Below, one piece after another: positions 46,727 through 55,680 of a DNA stretch of 64,000 bases. The stretch is from NCBI RefSeq assembly GCF_011077955.1, contig NZ_JAALBX010000001.1, positions 186,001-250,000 of the forward strand, read 5' to 3'. A program made the translations under genes and the position numbers. The number at the start of each line of letters is the position of its first letter. Position 1 is the first letter of the stretch. This DNA comes from Citrobacter freundii. GTDB taxonomy: Bacteria; Pseudomonadota; Gammaproteobacteria; Enterobacterales; Enterobacteriaceae. The notes under the pieces are model-generated. The model was given only the letters and a program-made list of their open reading frames with translations, did no database searches and was not told where the DNA came from.

Positions 46727-47758
46727 TTATTTGCCCATCTTCACGTCGTTGACCCACTTATTGATAAGCGCTTTACGCGTATCCGTGGAGCCATATTTAT
46801 CCATGTCGTAATCGATCAGTTTCAGATCGTCGAGCTTGAGAGACAGCGGCGATGTTTCCGCCGTGGTGTTGGTCAGAATTTGGTATGACTTGCCTTTCTT
46901 CCAGGCCAGTTCCTGCGCTTCTTTTGACAGCACCCAATCCACAAACAGTTTGGCGTTGTCGATGTTGCGCGCGCCTTTCAGGATACTGACGCCGCCGATT
47001 TCATAGCCGGTGCCTTCGCACGGTGAAATCAACTCCAGCGGCGCGCCCTGCTCTTTTTCCAGCGAGTAATCGTGCAGGAAGCCGATACCGATGGCGGTTT
47101 CACCGCGAGCGGCGTTACGCGCCGGGGCGATGCCGGATTTGGTGTACTGGGAGATATTGCTGTTTAGCTGTTTGAGGTAATCGAACGCCGGATCTTCACC
47201 CCACAGTTGCACAAAGGTCGCAAGCGCGGTGTAAGCTGTACCGGAGCTTTGCGGGTCGGCAATCTGGATTTCGCCTTTGTATTCCGGCTTGGTCAGATCT
47301 TTCCAGCATTTTGGCACCGGCAGATTTTTCTCTTTCAGGCGTTGGGTGTTGACCCCAAAGCCGAGAATACCGACGTAAACGGCAGAAGAGAGATTGCCTT
47401 TCACCTTGGCCGGATCGCGGAATTTCTCCATAATCTGCTCAAGATTTGGCGATTTATACGCTTCCAGCAGGCCCATTTCACCGGCCTGGGATTGCGGGTC
47501 CAGGGTGCCGCCGTACCACACGTCTGCCTGCGGGTTTTTCTTCTCGGCGTCGACTTTCGCAAGCGTACTGCCCGAACCGTTGCGGATAAATGACGTTTTC
47601 ACGTCATATTTGTCGCCGAAGGCTTTGGTTTCCACTTCACACATTTCGTTGGTCGCGCTGCAATACACCACTAATCGACCTTTGGCATCCGCCGCATGGC
47701 TGACTGTCGCAAGCGTCACGCCTGCGGCAATCAGAGCAGAGAGGGCAGTCAATTTCAT
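46727..47758 (-). CDS. afuA: Periplasmic sugar-phosphate (AfuA-like) binding protein
   Basis: A 343-residue type II binding protein. The signal peptide is MKLTALSALIAAGVTLATVSHA, cut before ADAKG. The mature start GRLVVYCSATNEMCEVETKAF has a Cys pair as in AfuA. It resembles the Fe3+/AfuA/phosphonate-binding group, but the tyrosine pair that ferric-binding proteins use is not evident, and the neighbouring uhp-type regulators support a phosphorylated sugar as ligand. AAGGAT precedes the start. A 2-aminoethylphosphonate ligand is the main alternative. Confidence 0.78.
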   Translation of the reverse strand: MKLTALSALIAAGVTLATVSHAADAKGRLVVYCSATNEMCEVETKAFGDKYDVKTSFIRNGSGSTLAKVDAEKKNPQADVWYGGTLDPQSQAGEMGLLEAYKSPNLEQIMEKFRDPAKVKGNLSSAVYVGILGFGVNTQRLKEKNLPVPKCWKDLTKPEYKGEIQIADPQSSGTAYTALATFVQLWGEDPAFDYLKQLNSNISQYTKSGIAPARNAARGETAIGIGFLHDYSLEKEQGAPLELISPCEGTGYEIGGVSILKGARNIDNAKLFVDWVLSKEAQELAWKKGKSYQILTNTTAETSPLSLKLDDLKLIDYDMDKYGSTDTRKALINKWVNDVKMGK

Positions 47759-47773
47759 TTTCTTATCCTTCTG

Positions 47774-49111
47774 TTAGGTGTCTGGAGGTAAGCTCGCCGG
47801 GTCCGTGGCGTTATACGGGCGGTCCTGTGCGTTGATGCCCGCCATCAACAGCGGCATCAGCAATAATCCAATCAACACGGCGGCGACCGACAACAGCACA
47901 AACATGCCGGACCAGCCGTAGTACTCGGTAAGTTTCGACAACGGCCATCCAGCCAGCGCCGCCCCTAAGTAGGCGAAAAGCCCCAGAAAACCGGTAATCG
48001 AACCCGCAGCGCCTTTGTGGCCGCATTCTACGGCGGCAAGGCCAATCAACATTTGCGGACCGAAAATAAAAAAGCCGATGGCGAAAAAACACATCGCCAG
48101 TAATGCGTAGTGATGAACGGGCGCAAGCCACAGCGCGGTCACCGATACCATTAACCCCAGGGTAAACAGCAAAATCATCGGCGCGCGCTGCCCGCTAAAC
48201 AGCAAATCCGATCCCCATCCGGCGAATAACGCCCCCAGAAGCCCGCCCACTTCAAACAGCATCACCGTGGCGTTGGCGCTGAGTAAATTGACGCCGTGGG
48301 TTTCAGAAAGCCAGATGTTGCCCCAGTCGTTCAGCGCGATGCGAATCAAATACACCAGCACATACGACCCGGCCAACAGCCAGATCATCGGGTTTTGAAG
48401 CATGGTGGTGCGTAACATGGCCCACAGCGACATCGATGGGCTGCGCTCTTGTTGGCGCAGCTCCAGCGGGTCGTGACGCCATTCCCCCACGCTCGGCAAC
48501 CCTTCTTCGTTCGGCGTGCCAGGCAATTGCCGATACAGCCAAACGCCTAACGCCATGCTGATGATCCCCGGTGTCAGCATCGCGGCCTGCCACCCCCACC
48601 AGTGCGCGGCAAGCGCGCTTATCAACGGAATAATGGCCCCGCCGATATTGATAGAGGTGTTCCAGCATCCCCACCAGAATCCGCGCTCGTTGCGCGAATA
48701 CCAGTGGGTTAATAATCTTGCGCAGGGCGGCCAGCCCCACCCCTGAAAAAAGCCGTTTAACGTCCAGATAACCAGCAACAGCGGCAAGCTGTCGCCAAAG
48801 GCGAACAGGACGTTCAGAAGGCCGGTGGCGAACAAGCCAATCCCCATAAACGAACGCTGCCCATGGGCGTCATGCCACAGCCCCGCCGCGAATTTCGATA
48901 ACCCGTAGGAGAGATAAAACAGCGATCCCAACAGGCCGATATCCGTTTTGCTCAGCCCCAAATCGAGCTGTAGCGCGGGCAAAATAAAATTCAGGCTCTT
49001 GCGCGTCAGATAAAACGTCGCGTAGCCCACAATCATGACCAACAGCAGCCGCGGCCTGACGGCGCGATAGCGTTGTGCAATATCTGCGTTGGACATATTC
49101 AGGTGGTCCAT
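47774..49111 (-). CDS. UhpC-like MFS sensor/transporter of sugar phosphates
   Basis: A 445-residue MFS protein of the organophosphate:phosphate antiporter group (GlpT/UhpT/UhpC). Typical stretches are TRKSLNFILPALQLDLGLSKTDIG and NGFFQGWGWPPCARLLTHWY, then SINIGGAIIP. Length and position between a UhpB-like kinase and a transporter favour UhpC (439 residues in E. coli), which senses external glucose-6-phosphate and controls UhpB, over a pure transporter such as UhpT. GGAG lies six bases before the ATG; the gene ends 15 bases before afuA. Confidence 0.82.
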   Translation of the reverse strand: MDHLNMSNADIAQRYRAVRPRLLLVMIVGYATFYLTRKSLNFILPALQLDLGLSKTDIGLLGSLFYLSYGLSKFAAGLWHDAHGQRSFMGIGLFATGLLNVLFAFGDSLPLLLVIWTLNGFFQGWGWPPCARLLTHWYSRNERGFWWGCWNTSINIGGAIIPLISALAAHWWGWQAAMLTPGIISMALGVWLYRQLPGTPNEEGLPSVGEWRHDPLELRQQERSPSMSLWAMLRTTMLQNPMIWLLAGSYVLVYLIRIALNDWGNIWLSETHGVNLLSANATVMLFEVGGLLGALFAGWGSDLLFSGQRAPMILLFTLGLMVSVTALWLAPVHHYALLAMCFFAIGFFIFGPQMLIGLAAVECGHKGAAGSITGFLGLFAYLGAALAGWPLSKLTEYYGWSGMFVLLSVAAVLIGLLLMPLLMAGINAQDRPYNATDPASLPPDT

Positions 49112-49195
49112 GATTGTCTCCGGCCAAATGAATGTAGGAAATGCCCTGTGAAAAGGGATGAGAGTAGTTCCGGGGTGACTAGGAATTTTTCCTGG

Positions 49196-50740
49196 TTACA
49201 GGGTGTTTTGTGGCAAAAGTGTGGGCAAGTTAACAGTTACCCGTACCCCAGCGTGACTTTCCAGCAACAACTCGCCGCCGAGCGCCTGCACCCGCTCGCT
49301 CATGCCCTGCATACCAAACCCCGGCGTGTGATCCGCCATCACGCCGACGCCGTTATCACGCACCATGAGATGCACAAAGCCCGGCGACTCGCTAAGCGTA
49401 ATCTCCACCTCGCTGGCATGGGCGTGTTTCGCCACGTTATTGAGCAGTTCCTGCAACAGGCGATAGAGCGTAAACACCACGGTTTCGTTATCGGGCGGCG
49501 CGGTAAGTTGGTAACTGAACTGGCAGTGAATACCGCGTTCAGGAAAGGCGAATTCGCGCACCAGATGGTGCAGGGCTTCGTCCAGCGCCATCTGATCAAG
49601 CACCGGCGGGCGCAACTGGCGTAAAAGCTGACGCGTGGAGTGGTGAATACGCTGGGCCAGATCGCTGATTTGCTCTCCCGCCAGCAGCGCGGTGCGGTTA
49701 TCGCTCACCCGTTTCACCAGTTGCGACTGAATTTGAATGGCGGTGATGTTCTGCCCGATTTCGTCATGCAATTCGCGGGCAAGCTGTTTGCGGGTATCTT
49801 CCTCGGCGTGGATCAGTTTCTCGGTCAGCGCCCGCCGCGCATTCAGTTCCACCTCAAGCCGCTGGCGGTAATGGTCAAGGTTGCTGGCTAACTGCTCCTG
49901 TCGGCTGATGGCGATCCCAAGGCCGATGCCCAGCAACGCCTGAGTGGAGAGGAAAATCTCAAGCTCCATCAGATCGCTAAAACCGCTCCCTACCTGGCGC
50001 GCGGTGGTAATCATCATGCTGCCGAGCAGCGCCGCCAGCACCCCGCCCTGCCAGCCGAATTTCCAGGCCATCACCACGTTCGGCAAAAACACCACGATAA
50101 GCAGCAGCCGTTCAATTTCCGGCGACAGCACCATCTGGGTGCCAATACCAATAATAAAAAACAGACTGCACCAGAGAATTAACGATGTCCGCAGCGGCGG
50201 ATTACGGATATCCAGCCCCAGGAGATGGTAACGATGCTGCTGGCGCAGATAGTCGAACACCAGATAAACAAACGGCGTTAACAATACGCCCCCGGTAAAC
50301 GACGCCAGTAAGATTAGGGTGGCGCGGCTTTCGATAAACGGCGTCAGCAAAAGCGTATTCAGCAACGCCGACCCCGCCACCGCGCTTAGCAGTAGCGACA
50401 GGCGTTGCCAGTAAAGCGGGAAACGGTGCCATGAACGCTGCACCAGTAAGGCTGGGATCACGCTGATAAGCGGCGCCAGCGCCATCGCCCCGTCGTTGAT
50501 TAACTGTTCGTTCCACAGCCACAGCGACAGGCCAATCTGGGGAATAAACAACGCAAGCCAGTAGCGGCGCGCCAGCAAAATCAACAACGCCAGTTGTACG
50601 CCATGCGGCAGCAGCAACGCCGCCTGTTGACCGTTGCGGGTGAGATAAAAACTGATGGTCCAGAGCATCAACCAGCCTGGCCCCCAGGCCAGCATAATAA
50701 ACAGCGACAACACGCTCTGGCGAAGAGACCGGCGCATCAA
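49196..50740 (-). CDS. UhpB-like membrane sensor histidine kinase
   Basis: A 514-residue kinase. The N-terminal half (about 10-275) is a MASE1-like domain of about eight membrane segments, which in UhpB contacts UhpC. The phospho-acceptor is H325 in KQLARELHDEIGQNITAIQ (HisKA_3), followed by an ATPase domain with LLNNVAKHAHA and GFGMQGMSERV. Its ATG overlaps the regulator stop (ATGA at 50740-50737), so the two are translationally coupled. Confidence 0.88.
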   Translation of the reverse strand: MMRRSLRQSVLSLFIMLAWGPGWLMLWTISFYLTRNGQQAALLLPHGVQLALLILLARRYWLALFIPQIGLSLWLWNEQLINDGAMALAPLISVIPALLVQRSWHRFPLYWQRLSLLLSAVAGSALLNTLLLTPFIESRATLILLASFTGGVLLTPFVYLVFDYLRQQHRYHLLGLDIRNPPLRTSLILWCSLFFIIGIGTQMVLSPEIERLLLIVVFLPNVVMAWKFGWQGGVLAALLGSMMITTARQVGSGFSDLMELEIFLSTQALLGIGLGIAISRQEQLASNLDHYRQRLEVELNARRALTEKLIHAEEDTRKQLARELHDEIGQNITAIQIQSQLVKRVSDNRTALLAGEQISDLAQRIHHSTRQLLRQLRPPVLDQMALDEALHHLVREFAFPERGIHCQFSYQLTAPPDNETVVFTLYRLLQELLNNVAKHAHASEVEITLSESPGFVHLMVRDNGVGVMADHTPGFGMQGMSERVQALGGELLLESHAGVRVTVNLPTLLPQNTL

Positions 50741-51366
50741 TGCCCCGTTAGTAACTGATGTTCAAGGGCGAAGTGCACCAGTTCAATCGTGCTGGCGCAC
50801 TGTAACTTGCCGAGCACATTGGCGCGATGGACGTGGACCGTTTTATGGCTCAGGTCGAGTTGCAGGGCGATGGACTTGACGCTCTCGCCGCGCACCAGCA
50901 AGTCAAAGACTTCGCGCTCGCGGGGCGTTAACACTTGTAATACCCGCGCCGGTTGTTCGCCGCCGCGCAGCGCTTTTAAGGCATCGGCGCAAAGATAGTG
51001 ACCGCCAAGCCCCACCGAGCGCACCGCATGGACTAACTCCTCCGGGCCGCAGCGCTTGGTCAAATAGCCGCACGCGCCCGCATCCAGCGCGCTTTGCACA
51101 AAAGCGGGCGTGTCATAAATGCTAAGAATAATGGCGCGAAACCCCGGCTGCCGGGCGCGCAGGCGCTTAAGCAGGCTCAGGCCGTTTTCATCCGGCATCG
51201 CCACATCCAGCACCGCCACATCCACCGGCTGGCGCGATAATACCGGCCATGCCTCGGCGGCGCTGCTGTACTGGCCCAGCACGCTAATATCGTCTTCCAG
51301 GCTAAGCAGCTGGACAAAACCAGAACGAACAACCACATGGTCATCCACTAACACCACACCAATCAT
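50737..51366 (-). CDS. UhpA-like response regulator (NarL/LuxR family)
   Basis: A 209-residue regulator. Receiver with DDH (8-10), phospho-acceptor D54 (VAVLDVAMPDENG, the same position as in UhpA) and the Lys in GYLTKRC; the C-terminal LuxR helix-turn-helix is LTPREREVFDLLVRGESVKSIALQLDLSHKTVHVHRANVLGKL. I chose the ATG at 51366 (AGGGG upstream; the UhpA homologue starts there). It is the first gene of an operon continuing through the kinase, UhpC-like protein and afuABC. Confidence 0.9.
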   Translation of the reverse strand: MIGVVLVDDHVVVRSGFVQLLSLEDDISVLGQYSSAAEAWPVLSRQPVDVAVLDVAMPDENGLSLLKRLRARQPGFRAIILSIYDTPAFVQSALDAGACGYLTKRCGPEELVHAVRSVGLGGHYLCADALKALRGGEQPARVLQVLTPREREVFDLLVRGESVKSIALQLDLSHKTVHVHRANVLGKLQCASTIELVHFALEHQLLTGH

Positions 51367-51452
51367 GGGCTTTCCCCTTGCTGAAACCGCGCCATAATGC
51401 GCCACATCCGTCGGGAGGCAATATTGATGTTGGTAATATGTAATGGATGTAA

Positions 51453-51481
51453 CAAAACGGCAAGCCGGACGAGCCTGCCGT
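51453..51481 (-). terminator. Terminator downstream of yqjH
   Basis: On the minus strand ACGGCAGGC pairs with GCTTGCCGT (one mismatch) across a 7-base loop, followed by TTTGTT. It separates yqjH from the following uhp-like operon and marks the right edge of the 40-kb accessory block. Confidence 0.7.
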
Positions 51482-51496
51482 GAGGAAAAGGAGGGA

Positions 51497-52258
51497 TCAG
51501 GCGTGCCAGTACGCCACGGTGCGCACTAGCTGAGGATCGAGATGACCCGTGAAGCGATCTGCCAGGCTTTTCGCCCGCTTGCCTTCGCCGGTTATCCAGA
51601 CAAAATAGTCCTCCGTCGGCCAGTCGATGGCCTGAAGCTGCTGCTCGACGACCGCCATGTCGTGGCCGATCACCCAGTCGATAGTCGCCTCGGGCAGATG
51701 GGCCAGATAGCCTTTGCAGGCGTCATTCGTGATGCTGACAATCGCGCGACATTCAGCCTTCACCCCCGCGTCACGCAGCGCTTCGAGACGACGACGCAGC
51801 GCCGGTAAGCCGGATTCATCGCACACATACAACTGCCAGCGATACGCCAGCGGCACCACCAGCGACCCGCGCGGCCCGCCGATAAACAGCGTATCGCCAG
51901 GGCGCGCGTTCACGGCCCAGGCGCTTGCCACACCGCCATCATGCACCCAGAAATCGAGGGTTAACTGCCGGGTTTTCTCATCATATAACGGCGTGTAATC
52001 CCGGGATGGCGGACGCGCATCGCCGGGCCAGACAATCCCCGCATCGATGACATCCGGCGCCGAAAAAGGCTGACCCGGTGTCGGGAAAAACAGTTTGATA
52101 TGGTCGTCAAACCCGTGTGAGGAGAAGCCTGCCAGCGCCTCGCCGCCAAAAACGATGCGCTGAAAGCCGCTGAAATAGTCGCTCTTCACCACGGTGATTT
52201 CGCGAAACCGCAGTTCATTGCGTACGCGCTCCGGATAAGCAAAAGTGGTCATCATCAT
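51497..52258 (-). CDS. yqjH: NADPH-dependent ferric-chelate reductase
   Basis: A 253-residue siderophore-interacting (ViuB-type) flavoprotein. It resembles E. coli YqjH along its length: YPERVRNELRFREITV, the FAD-binding RDYTPLYD, WVHDGGVASAWAV, GPRGSLVVP and the end AAYWHA-type VAYWHA. It reduces ferric siderophores in the cytoplasm to release iron, a useful partner for the siderophore importer to the left. It is divergent from yqjI and shares operator-like sites with it, plus a Fur-like box. AGG lies five bases before the ATG. Confidence 0.94.
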   Translation of the reverse strand: MMMTTFAYPERVRNELRFREITVVKSDYFSGFQRIVFGGEALAGFSSHGFDDHIKLFFPTPGQPFSAPDVIDAGIVWPGDARPPSRDYTPLYDEKTRQLTLDFWVHDGGVASAWAVNARPGDTLFIGGPRGSLVVPLAYRWQLYVCDESGLPALRRRLEALRDAGVKAECRAIVSITNDACKGYLAHLPEATIDWVIGHDMAVVEQQLQAIDWPTEDYFVWITGEGKRAKSLADRFTGHLDPQLVRTVAYWHA

Positions 52259-52273
52259 TTCCGCCTGGTAAGT

Positions 52274-52287
52274 TTAGATATATCGAA
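52274..52287. promoter_or_regulatory. YqjI-type operator copy 1 (next to yqjH)
   Basis: TTAGATATATCGAA matches the palindrome at 52452-52465 in 13 of 14 positions. In E. coli YqjI represses yqjH and itself by binding repeats in this region. Confidence 0.65.
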
Positions 52288-52292
52288 TTTTA

Positions 52293-52311
52293 AATGATAA
52301 TGATTGTTATC
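52293..52311. promoter_or_regulatory. Fur-box-like site upstream of yqjH
   Basis: Contains GATAATGATTGTTATC, close to the Fur core. It lies 35-53 bases upstream of yqjH, consistent with known joint control of yqjH by iron (Fur) and nickel/iron (YqjI). Confidence 0.6.
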
Positions 52312-52451
52312 TTGCCGTCTGGCAAGTTATTTTTAGAGTGCCACATTCAAGCCGCACAGATCGTTAATCTGCAAATAAATTATGTTTAAAAACAATAGAT
52401 AATTAAATATGACCTCTTAAATGTTGTCAGCATCATCATTTTAGATATAAA

Positions 52452-52465
52452 TTAGATATATCTAA
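52452..52465. promoter_or_regulatory. YqjI-type operator copy 2 (next to yqjI)
   Basis: TTAGATATATCTAA is a perfect 14-base palindrome 14 bases before yqjI. A third partial copy (TTAGATATAA) lies at 52441-52450. Confidence 0.7.
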
Positions 52466-52479
52466 ATAAGGAGACACGT

Positions 52480-53046
52480 ATGCGACACGAACACCGACAC
52501 AGCCATCACTGCCAGGCTCACGATGACGAGCGCCACCATGAACCCTGTGAACGACGCGGCCACGGCGGCGACGGGCGTAAACGCCGCGCGCGTTTTTTTG
52601 GTCACGGCGAATTGCGCGTGGTGCTGTTAGATATTTTGACGCGCGGCGCCAGCCACGGTTACGAACTGATTAAAGAAATTGAGGCGTTGACCGGCGGTCA
52701 CTACTCGCCAAGCCCCGGGGTTATCTATCCGACCCTGGATTTTCTTGAAGAACACGCTTTTATCTCGTTTAGCGACGACGACGCCGGGCGCAAAAAAATC
52801 GCCATCACGCCGAACGGCGAAGCCTGGCTTAACGACAATCGCGAACATCTTGAGCATATTCGCGCCCGCATGACCGCACGCGCCATTGGGCATGAACTGC
52901 GTAAGAATCCCGATTTAAAACGCGCGCTGGATAATATGAAAGCGGTGCTGGATTTGCGGGTGAACCAGGCGGAAATTGATGCCGACACGCTCAAACGGAT
53001 AGTCGGGGTAATTGATAAAGCCGCGCTGGATATTGCGCAATTGTAA
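52480..53046 (+). CDS. yqjI: PadR-family metal-responsive repressor YqjI
   Basis: A 188-residue regulator. The N-terminal 25 residues are His/Cys-rich (RHEHRHSHHCQAHDDERHH), as in E. coli YqjI, where this tail binds nickel. The PadR winged helix follows (FFGHGELRVVLLDILTRGAS, then HGYELIKEIE and SPSPGVIYPTLDFLEE), and the C-terminal dimerisation part contains RALDNMKAVLDLRVNQ. It would repress yqjH and its own gene unless excess nickel is present. AAGGAG precedes the ATG. Confidence 0.94.
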   Translation: MRHEHRHSHHCQAHDDERHHEPCERRGHGGDGRKRRARFFGHGELRVVLLDILTRGASHGYELIKEIEALTGGHYSPSPGVIYPTLDFLEEHAFISFSDDDAGRKKIAITPNGEAWLNDNREHLEHIRARMTARAIGHELRKNPDLKRALDNMKAVLDLRVNQAEIDADTLKRIVGVIDKAALDIAQL

Positions 53047-53069
53047 GGCCGCCCGGCGGCGGCCTTTTT
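53045..53069 (+). terminator. Terminator of yqjI
   Basis: AAGGCCGCC (53045-53053) pairs with GGCGGCCTT (53058-53066) across CGGC, followed by T residues. It overlaps the yqjI stop and separates it from the convergent dgo-type operon. Confidence 0.8.
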
Positions 53070-53074
53070 GGGGG

Positions 53075-53968
53075 TCAAAAGAACAGGGATAAAAACGTCG
53101 TAATATCCTGCCTGTCTTCTTCGCTGAGCGTCCATCCCGGATGGCGGCAATAATCGCTTGCGATGATGCCGCGCTGATACAGGATGGTTTTCTCCACCTG
53201 GACGATGTATTCGCAATGGCTCATCCAGCGCGTAATCCAGGGGAGCAAACGCTGGTGCAACGCCTCTGCCTGTGCGAGATGGCCCGCGCACCAGGCGCGG
53301 TAAATCTCTACGTAGCGTTCGCTAAACGAACAGCCCGGCATTACGCCTTTACCGCCTGCCGCCAGCATCTGCAACATGTAAAGCCCGGCATAGCCGTTCA
53401 GCACATGGGCTTCTGGCGCACGCTCTAAAAAGGCGCGGGTATAGTCCACGGGCGGATTACACTCGATTTTAAACACTGCATGCGGATAACGGCGCGCCAC
53501 GTTCGCCAGTTCGTCAGGCGGTATCGGCAGGCCGGTTTCGCCAGGGGCGTACTGCACCATCACCGGGACGGTGACCGCCTCCAGCACCTGGCTGATATGA
53601 CTGGCTATCGCCTGCGGGCTGGGCTTCAGGAAGAATGGCGGCAGCAGCATTAACGCATCCGCGCCCATTTGCTGATAGTGGCGCGCGCGTTTTACCGCAA
53701 GCTCCGTCGAGTGTTCCGTCACCGACATGGCGCGAAACACGCCGCTCCCGGCCAGATCGTGAATAAAACGCGTGGCGAGCCGCTCGCGCTCGTCGTCGGC
53801 AAGCTTTGGAAATTCGCTGGCAATCCCGAACAGCGTTAACCCATCGATGCCCGTTCCCGCCAGGTGCTCAAGCATTTTACTGAAGCTTGCCTCGTCCAGT
53901 TCACCGTCGGGGCGAAACGGCACGGCGGCAATGGGGTTCACGCCTTTCATCATAGCGACCCTATTCAT
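53075..53968 (-). CDS. DapA/NAL-family aldolase of a sugar-acid operon
   Basis: A 297-residue class I aldolase of the dihydrodipicolinate synthase/N-acetylneuraminate lyase family. The Schiff-base Lys is in VFKIECNPP (about 160) and the Tyr in VMVQYAP (about 133); GxTS-type GIASEF is near residue 46. In this context it may cleave a 2-keto-3-deoxy sugar acid (as YagE/YjhH do) to pyruvate and an aldehyde. It is the last gene of the operon, with its ATG overlapping the dehydratase stop (ATGA) and GGAGG seven bases upstream. Confidence 0.82.
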   Translation of the reverse strand: MNRVAMMKGVNPIAAVPFRPDGELDEASFSKMLEHLAGTGIDGLTLFGIASEFPKLADDERERLATRFIHDLAGSGVFRAMSVTEHSTELAVKRARHYQQMGADALMLLPPFFLKPSPQAIASHISQVLEAVTVPVMVQYAPGETGLPIPPDELANVARRYPHAVFKIECNPPVDYTRAFLERAPEAHVLNGYAGLYMLQMLAAGGKGVMPGCSFSERYVEIYRAWCAGHLAQAEALHQRLLPWITRWMSHCEYIVQVEKTILYQRGIIASDYCRHPGWTLSEEDRQDITTFLSLFF

Positions 53969-55680
53969 GCGTTATCCTCCCGGTCGGCCAGCACGGCGCC
54001 CTGCGCGGCGGGGGCTGCCCAGCGCCGATACAAGCGTAAAAAGCCGCGCGGCACCGTTTTTTCAACCGGCCGCCAGCGCGCCTGACGCGCCGCCAGCTCA
54101 TCTTCATCAACCTGCAAGGTCAACGTACGGGCGGGGATGTCGATAGTGATCATGTCGCCCTCTGCAACCAGCGCCAGCGTGCCGCCGTCCCGCGCTTCCG
54201 GCGAGATATGCCCGACGAAAAGCCCCCGGTTTGAACCGGAAAAACGACCATCGGTGATTAACGCGCACGTGGCAGAAAGCCCCATCCCTTCGAGGCATTT
54301 CATTGGCTTATACATTTCGGGCATTCCCGGCCCGCCTTTCGGTCCTTCGTAGCGCAGCACCAGCACGCTGCCCGGTTGAATCGTCCCGGACAAGATCGCG
54401 CTCACCGCGTCGTCCTCGCTGTTAAATACCACCGCAGGCCCGGAAAAGGTCATCAGCGTTTCCGGCACGGCCGCCGGTTTAACCACACAACCCAGCGGTG
54501 AGAGATTACCGTGCAAAACCGCTACGCCCGCTTCATTACGCACCGGTTTAGCCAGCGTGTGAATCACCTCCGGGCGGCACGTACGCGCCACGCCCTGAAG
54601 CCATTGCCCTTTAGTCTGACCACTCACCGTCAGGCAGTCGGTATGCAGCAACGAAACTATCTCTTTTTCCACCGCCGCCACGCCGCCCGCTTCCCAGAAA
54701 TCGATCATGTCGTATTCCGACGCCGGGTAGATCGAGGCCACCAGCGGCACTTGATGGCTCAGTGCATCAAAGGCGGCAAGCGGCAGTTCACCCAGTTCCG
54801 CTTCGTAATAGATGGCTTGGAGATGAAGGATTGCATTGGTGGATCCTCCCGTCGCCAGCAAATACACCATGGCGTTATGGATAGCCTCGCGGGTGATTAT
54901 CTGCCTGGCATTGACACCGTCTTTCACCAGATCCATCACCCTTTTCCCGGCAGCCCAGGCGCATTCGCGACGCTCCGGTGAAATAGCAGGCAACGTGCTG
55001 GTGCCCGGCAGGCTCATGCCTAAGACTTCAGAAAGGCAGCACATTGTGTTCGCCGTGCCGTACATGGTGCAGGAGCCAGGCCCCGGCTCTGCGATATCTT
55101 CGATATGGCGAAATTCCGCCTCGTCGATTTCGCCGCGCCGCTTCCAGCCGATGGCCTCGGTGACAATATTTCCGTCCCAGTGTTTGCCTTTATATTCCGC
55201 CGGATACATCGGGCCGCCGTTAACCAGGATGGCGGGAACGTCAAGACGCGCGGCCGCCATCAGCATCGCTGGGACAATTTTGTCGCAGGAGCCGAGCAAC
55301 ACCATACCGTCAAAAAGGTGGGCGCGCATCATTACTTCAATTGAACTGACAATCACCTCGCGGGCCGCCAGGATATAACGCATCCCAAGATGCCCTTCTG
55401 CGATACCGTCACAGGGGGCGATGGTGCCGAACACCATGCCGACGCCGCCGGCTTCGTTAATGCCTTTCAGCACCTGCGCGGTCAGTTCATTGAGATTGAC
55501 GTGGCCCGCCGTCGCGTTGGTGTAACTGTTTACCACGGCAATGACCGGTCGGCGCAACTGCTCGTCGGTATGGCCCATTGATTTATACAGCGCGCGCTTG
55601 AGCGCGCCATCATCACCGCTGAGAATCGGGTTAAAGTGATCGCCGCAACCGCCGCCACATCCCGCGCCACAACTGCTCAT
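53965..55680 (-). CDS. IlvD/Edd-family sugar-acid dehydratase
   Basis: A 571-residue Fe-S dehydratase. Family signatures are [11 protein letters not shown] (C132) and [15 protein letters not shown] (C204), with C90 in APCDGI a possible third cluster ligand, and the late [20 protein letters not shown]. The N-terminus [15 protein letters not shown] is unusually Cys/Gly-rich. It should dehydrate an aldonic acid to a 2-keto-3-deoxy acid, a step done in the classical dgo operon by the unrelated enolase-family DgoD. The start overlaps the transporter stop (ATGA). Housekeeping IlvD is longer and different. Confidence 0.88.
   Translation of the reverse strand: MSSCGAGCGGGCGDHFNPILSGDDGALKRALYKSMGHTDEQLRRPVIAVVNSYTNATAGHVNLNELTAQVLKGINEAGGVGMVFGTIAPCDGIAEGHLGMRYILAAREVIVSSIEVMMRAHLFDGMVLLGSCDKIVPAMLMAAARLDVPAILVNGGPMYPAEYKGKHWDGNIVTEAIGWKRRGEIDEAEFRHIEDIAEPGPGSCTMYGTANTMCCLSEVLGMSLPGTSTLPAISPERRECAWAAGKRVMDLVKDGVNARQIITREAIHNAMVYLLATGGSTNAILHLQAIYYEAELGELPLAAFDALSHQVPLVASIYPASEYDMIDFWEAGGVAAVEKEIVSLLHTDCLTVSGQTKGQWLQGVARTCRPEVIHTLAKPVRNEAGVAVLHGNLSPLGCVVKPAAVPETLMTFSGPAVVFNSEDDAVSAILSGTIQPGSVLVLRYEGPKGGPGMPEMYKPMKCLEGMGLSATCALITDGRFSGSNRGLFVGHISPEARDGGTLALVAEGDMITIDIPARTLTLQVDEDELAARQARWRPVEKTVPRGFLRLYRRWAAPAAQGAVLADREDNA

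Noticed and set aside
46727-47758. Ferric-ion binding protein (FbpA) call for the binding protein of the afu operon
   Set aside because: The general family fits, but the context of uhp-type sugar-phosphate regulators and the N-terminal Cys pair favour an AfuA-type ligand; kept as an alternative only.
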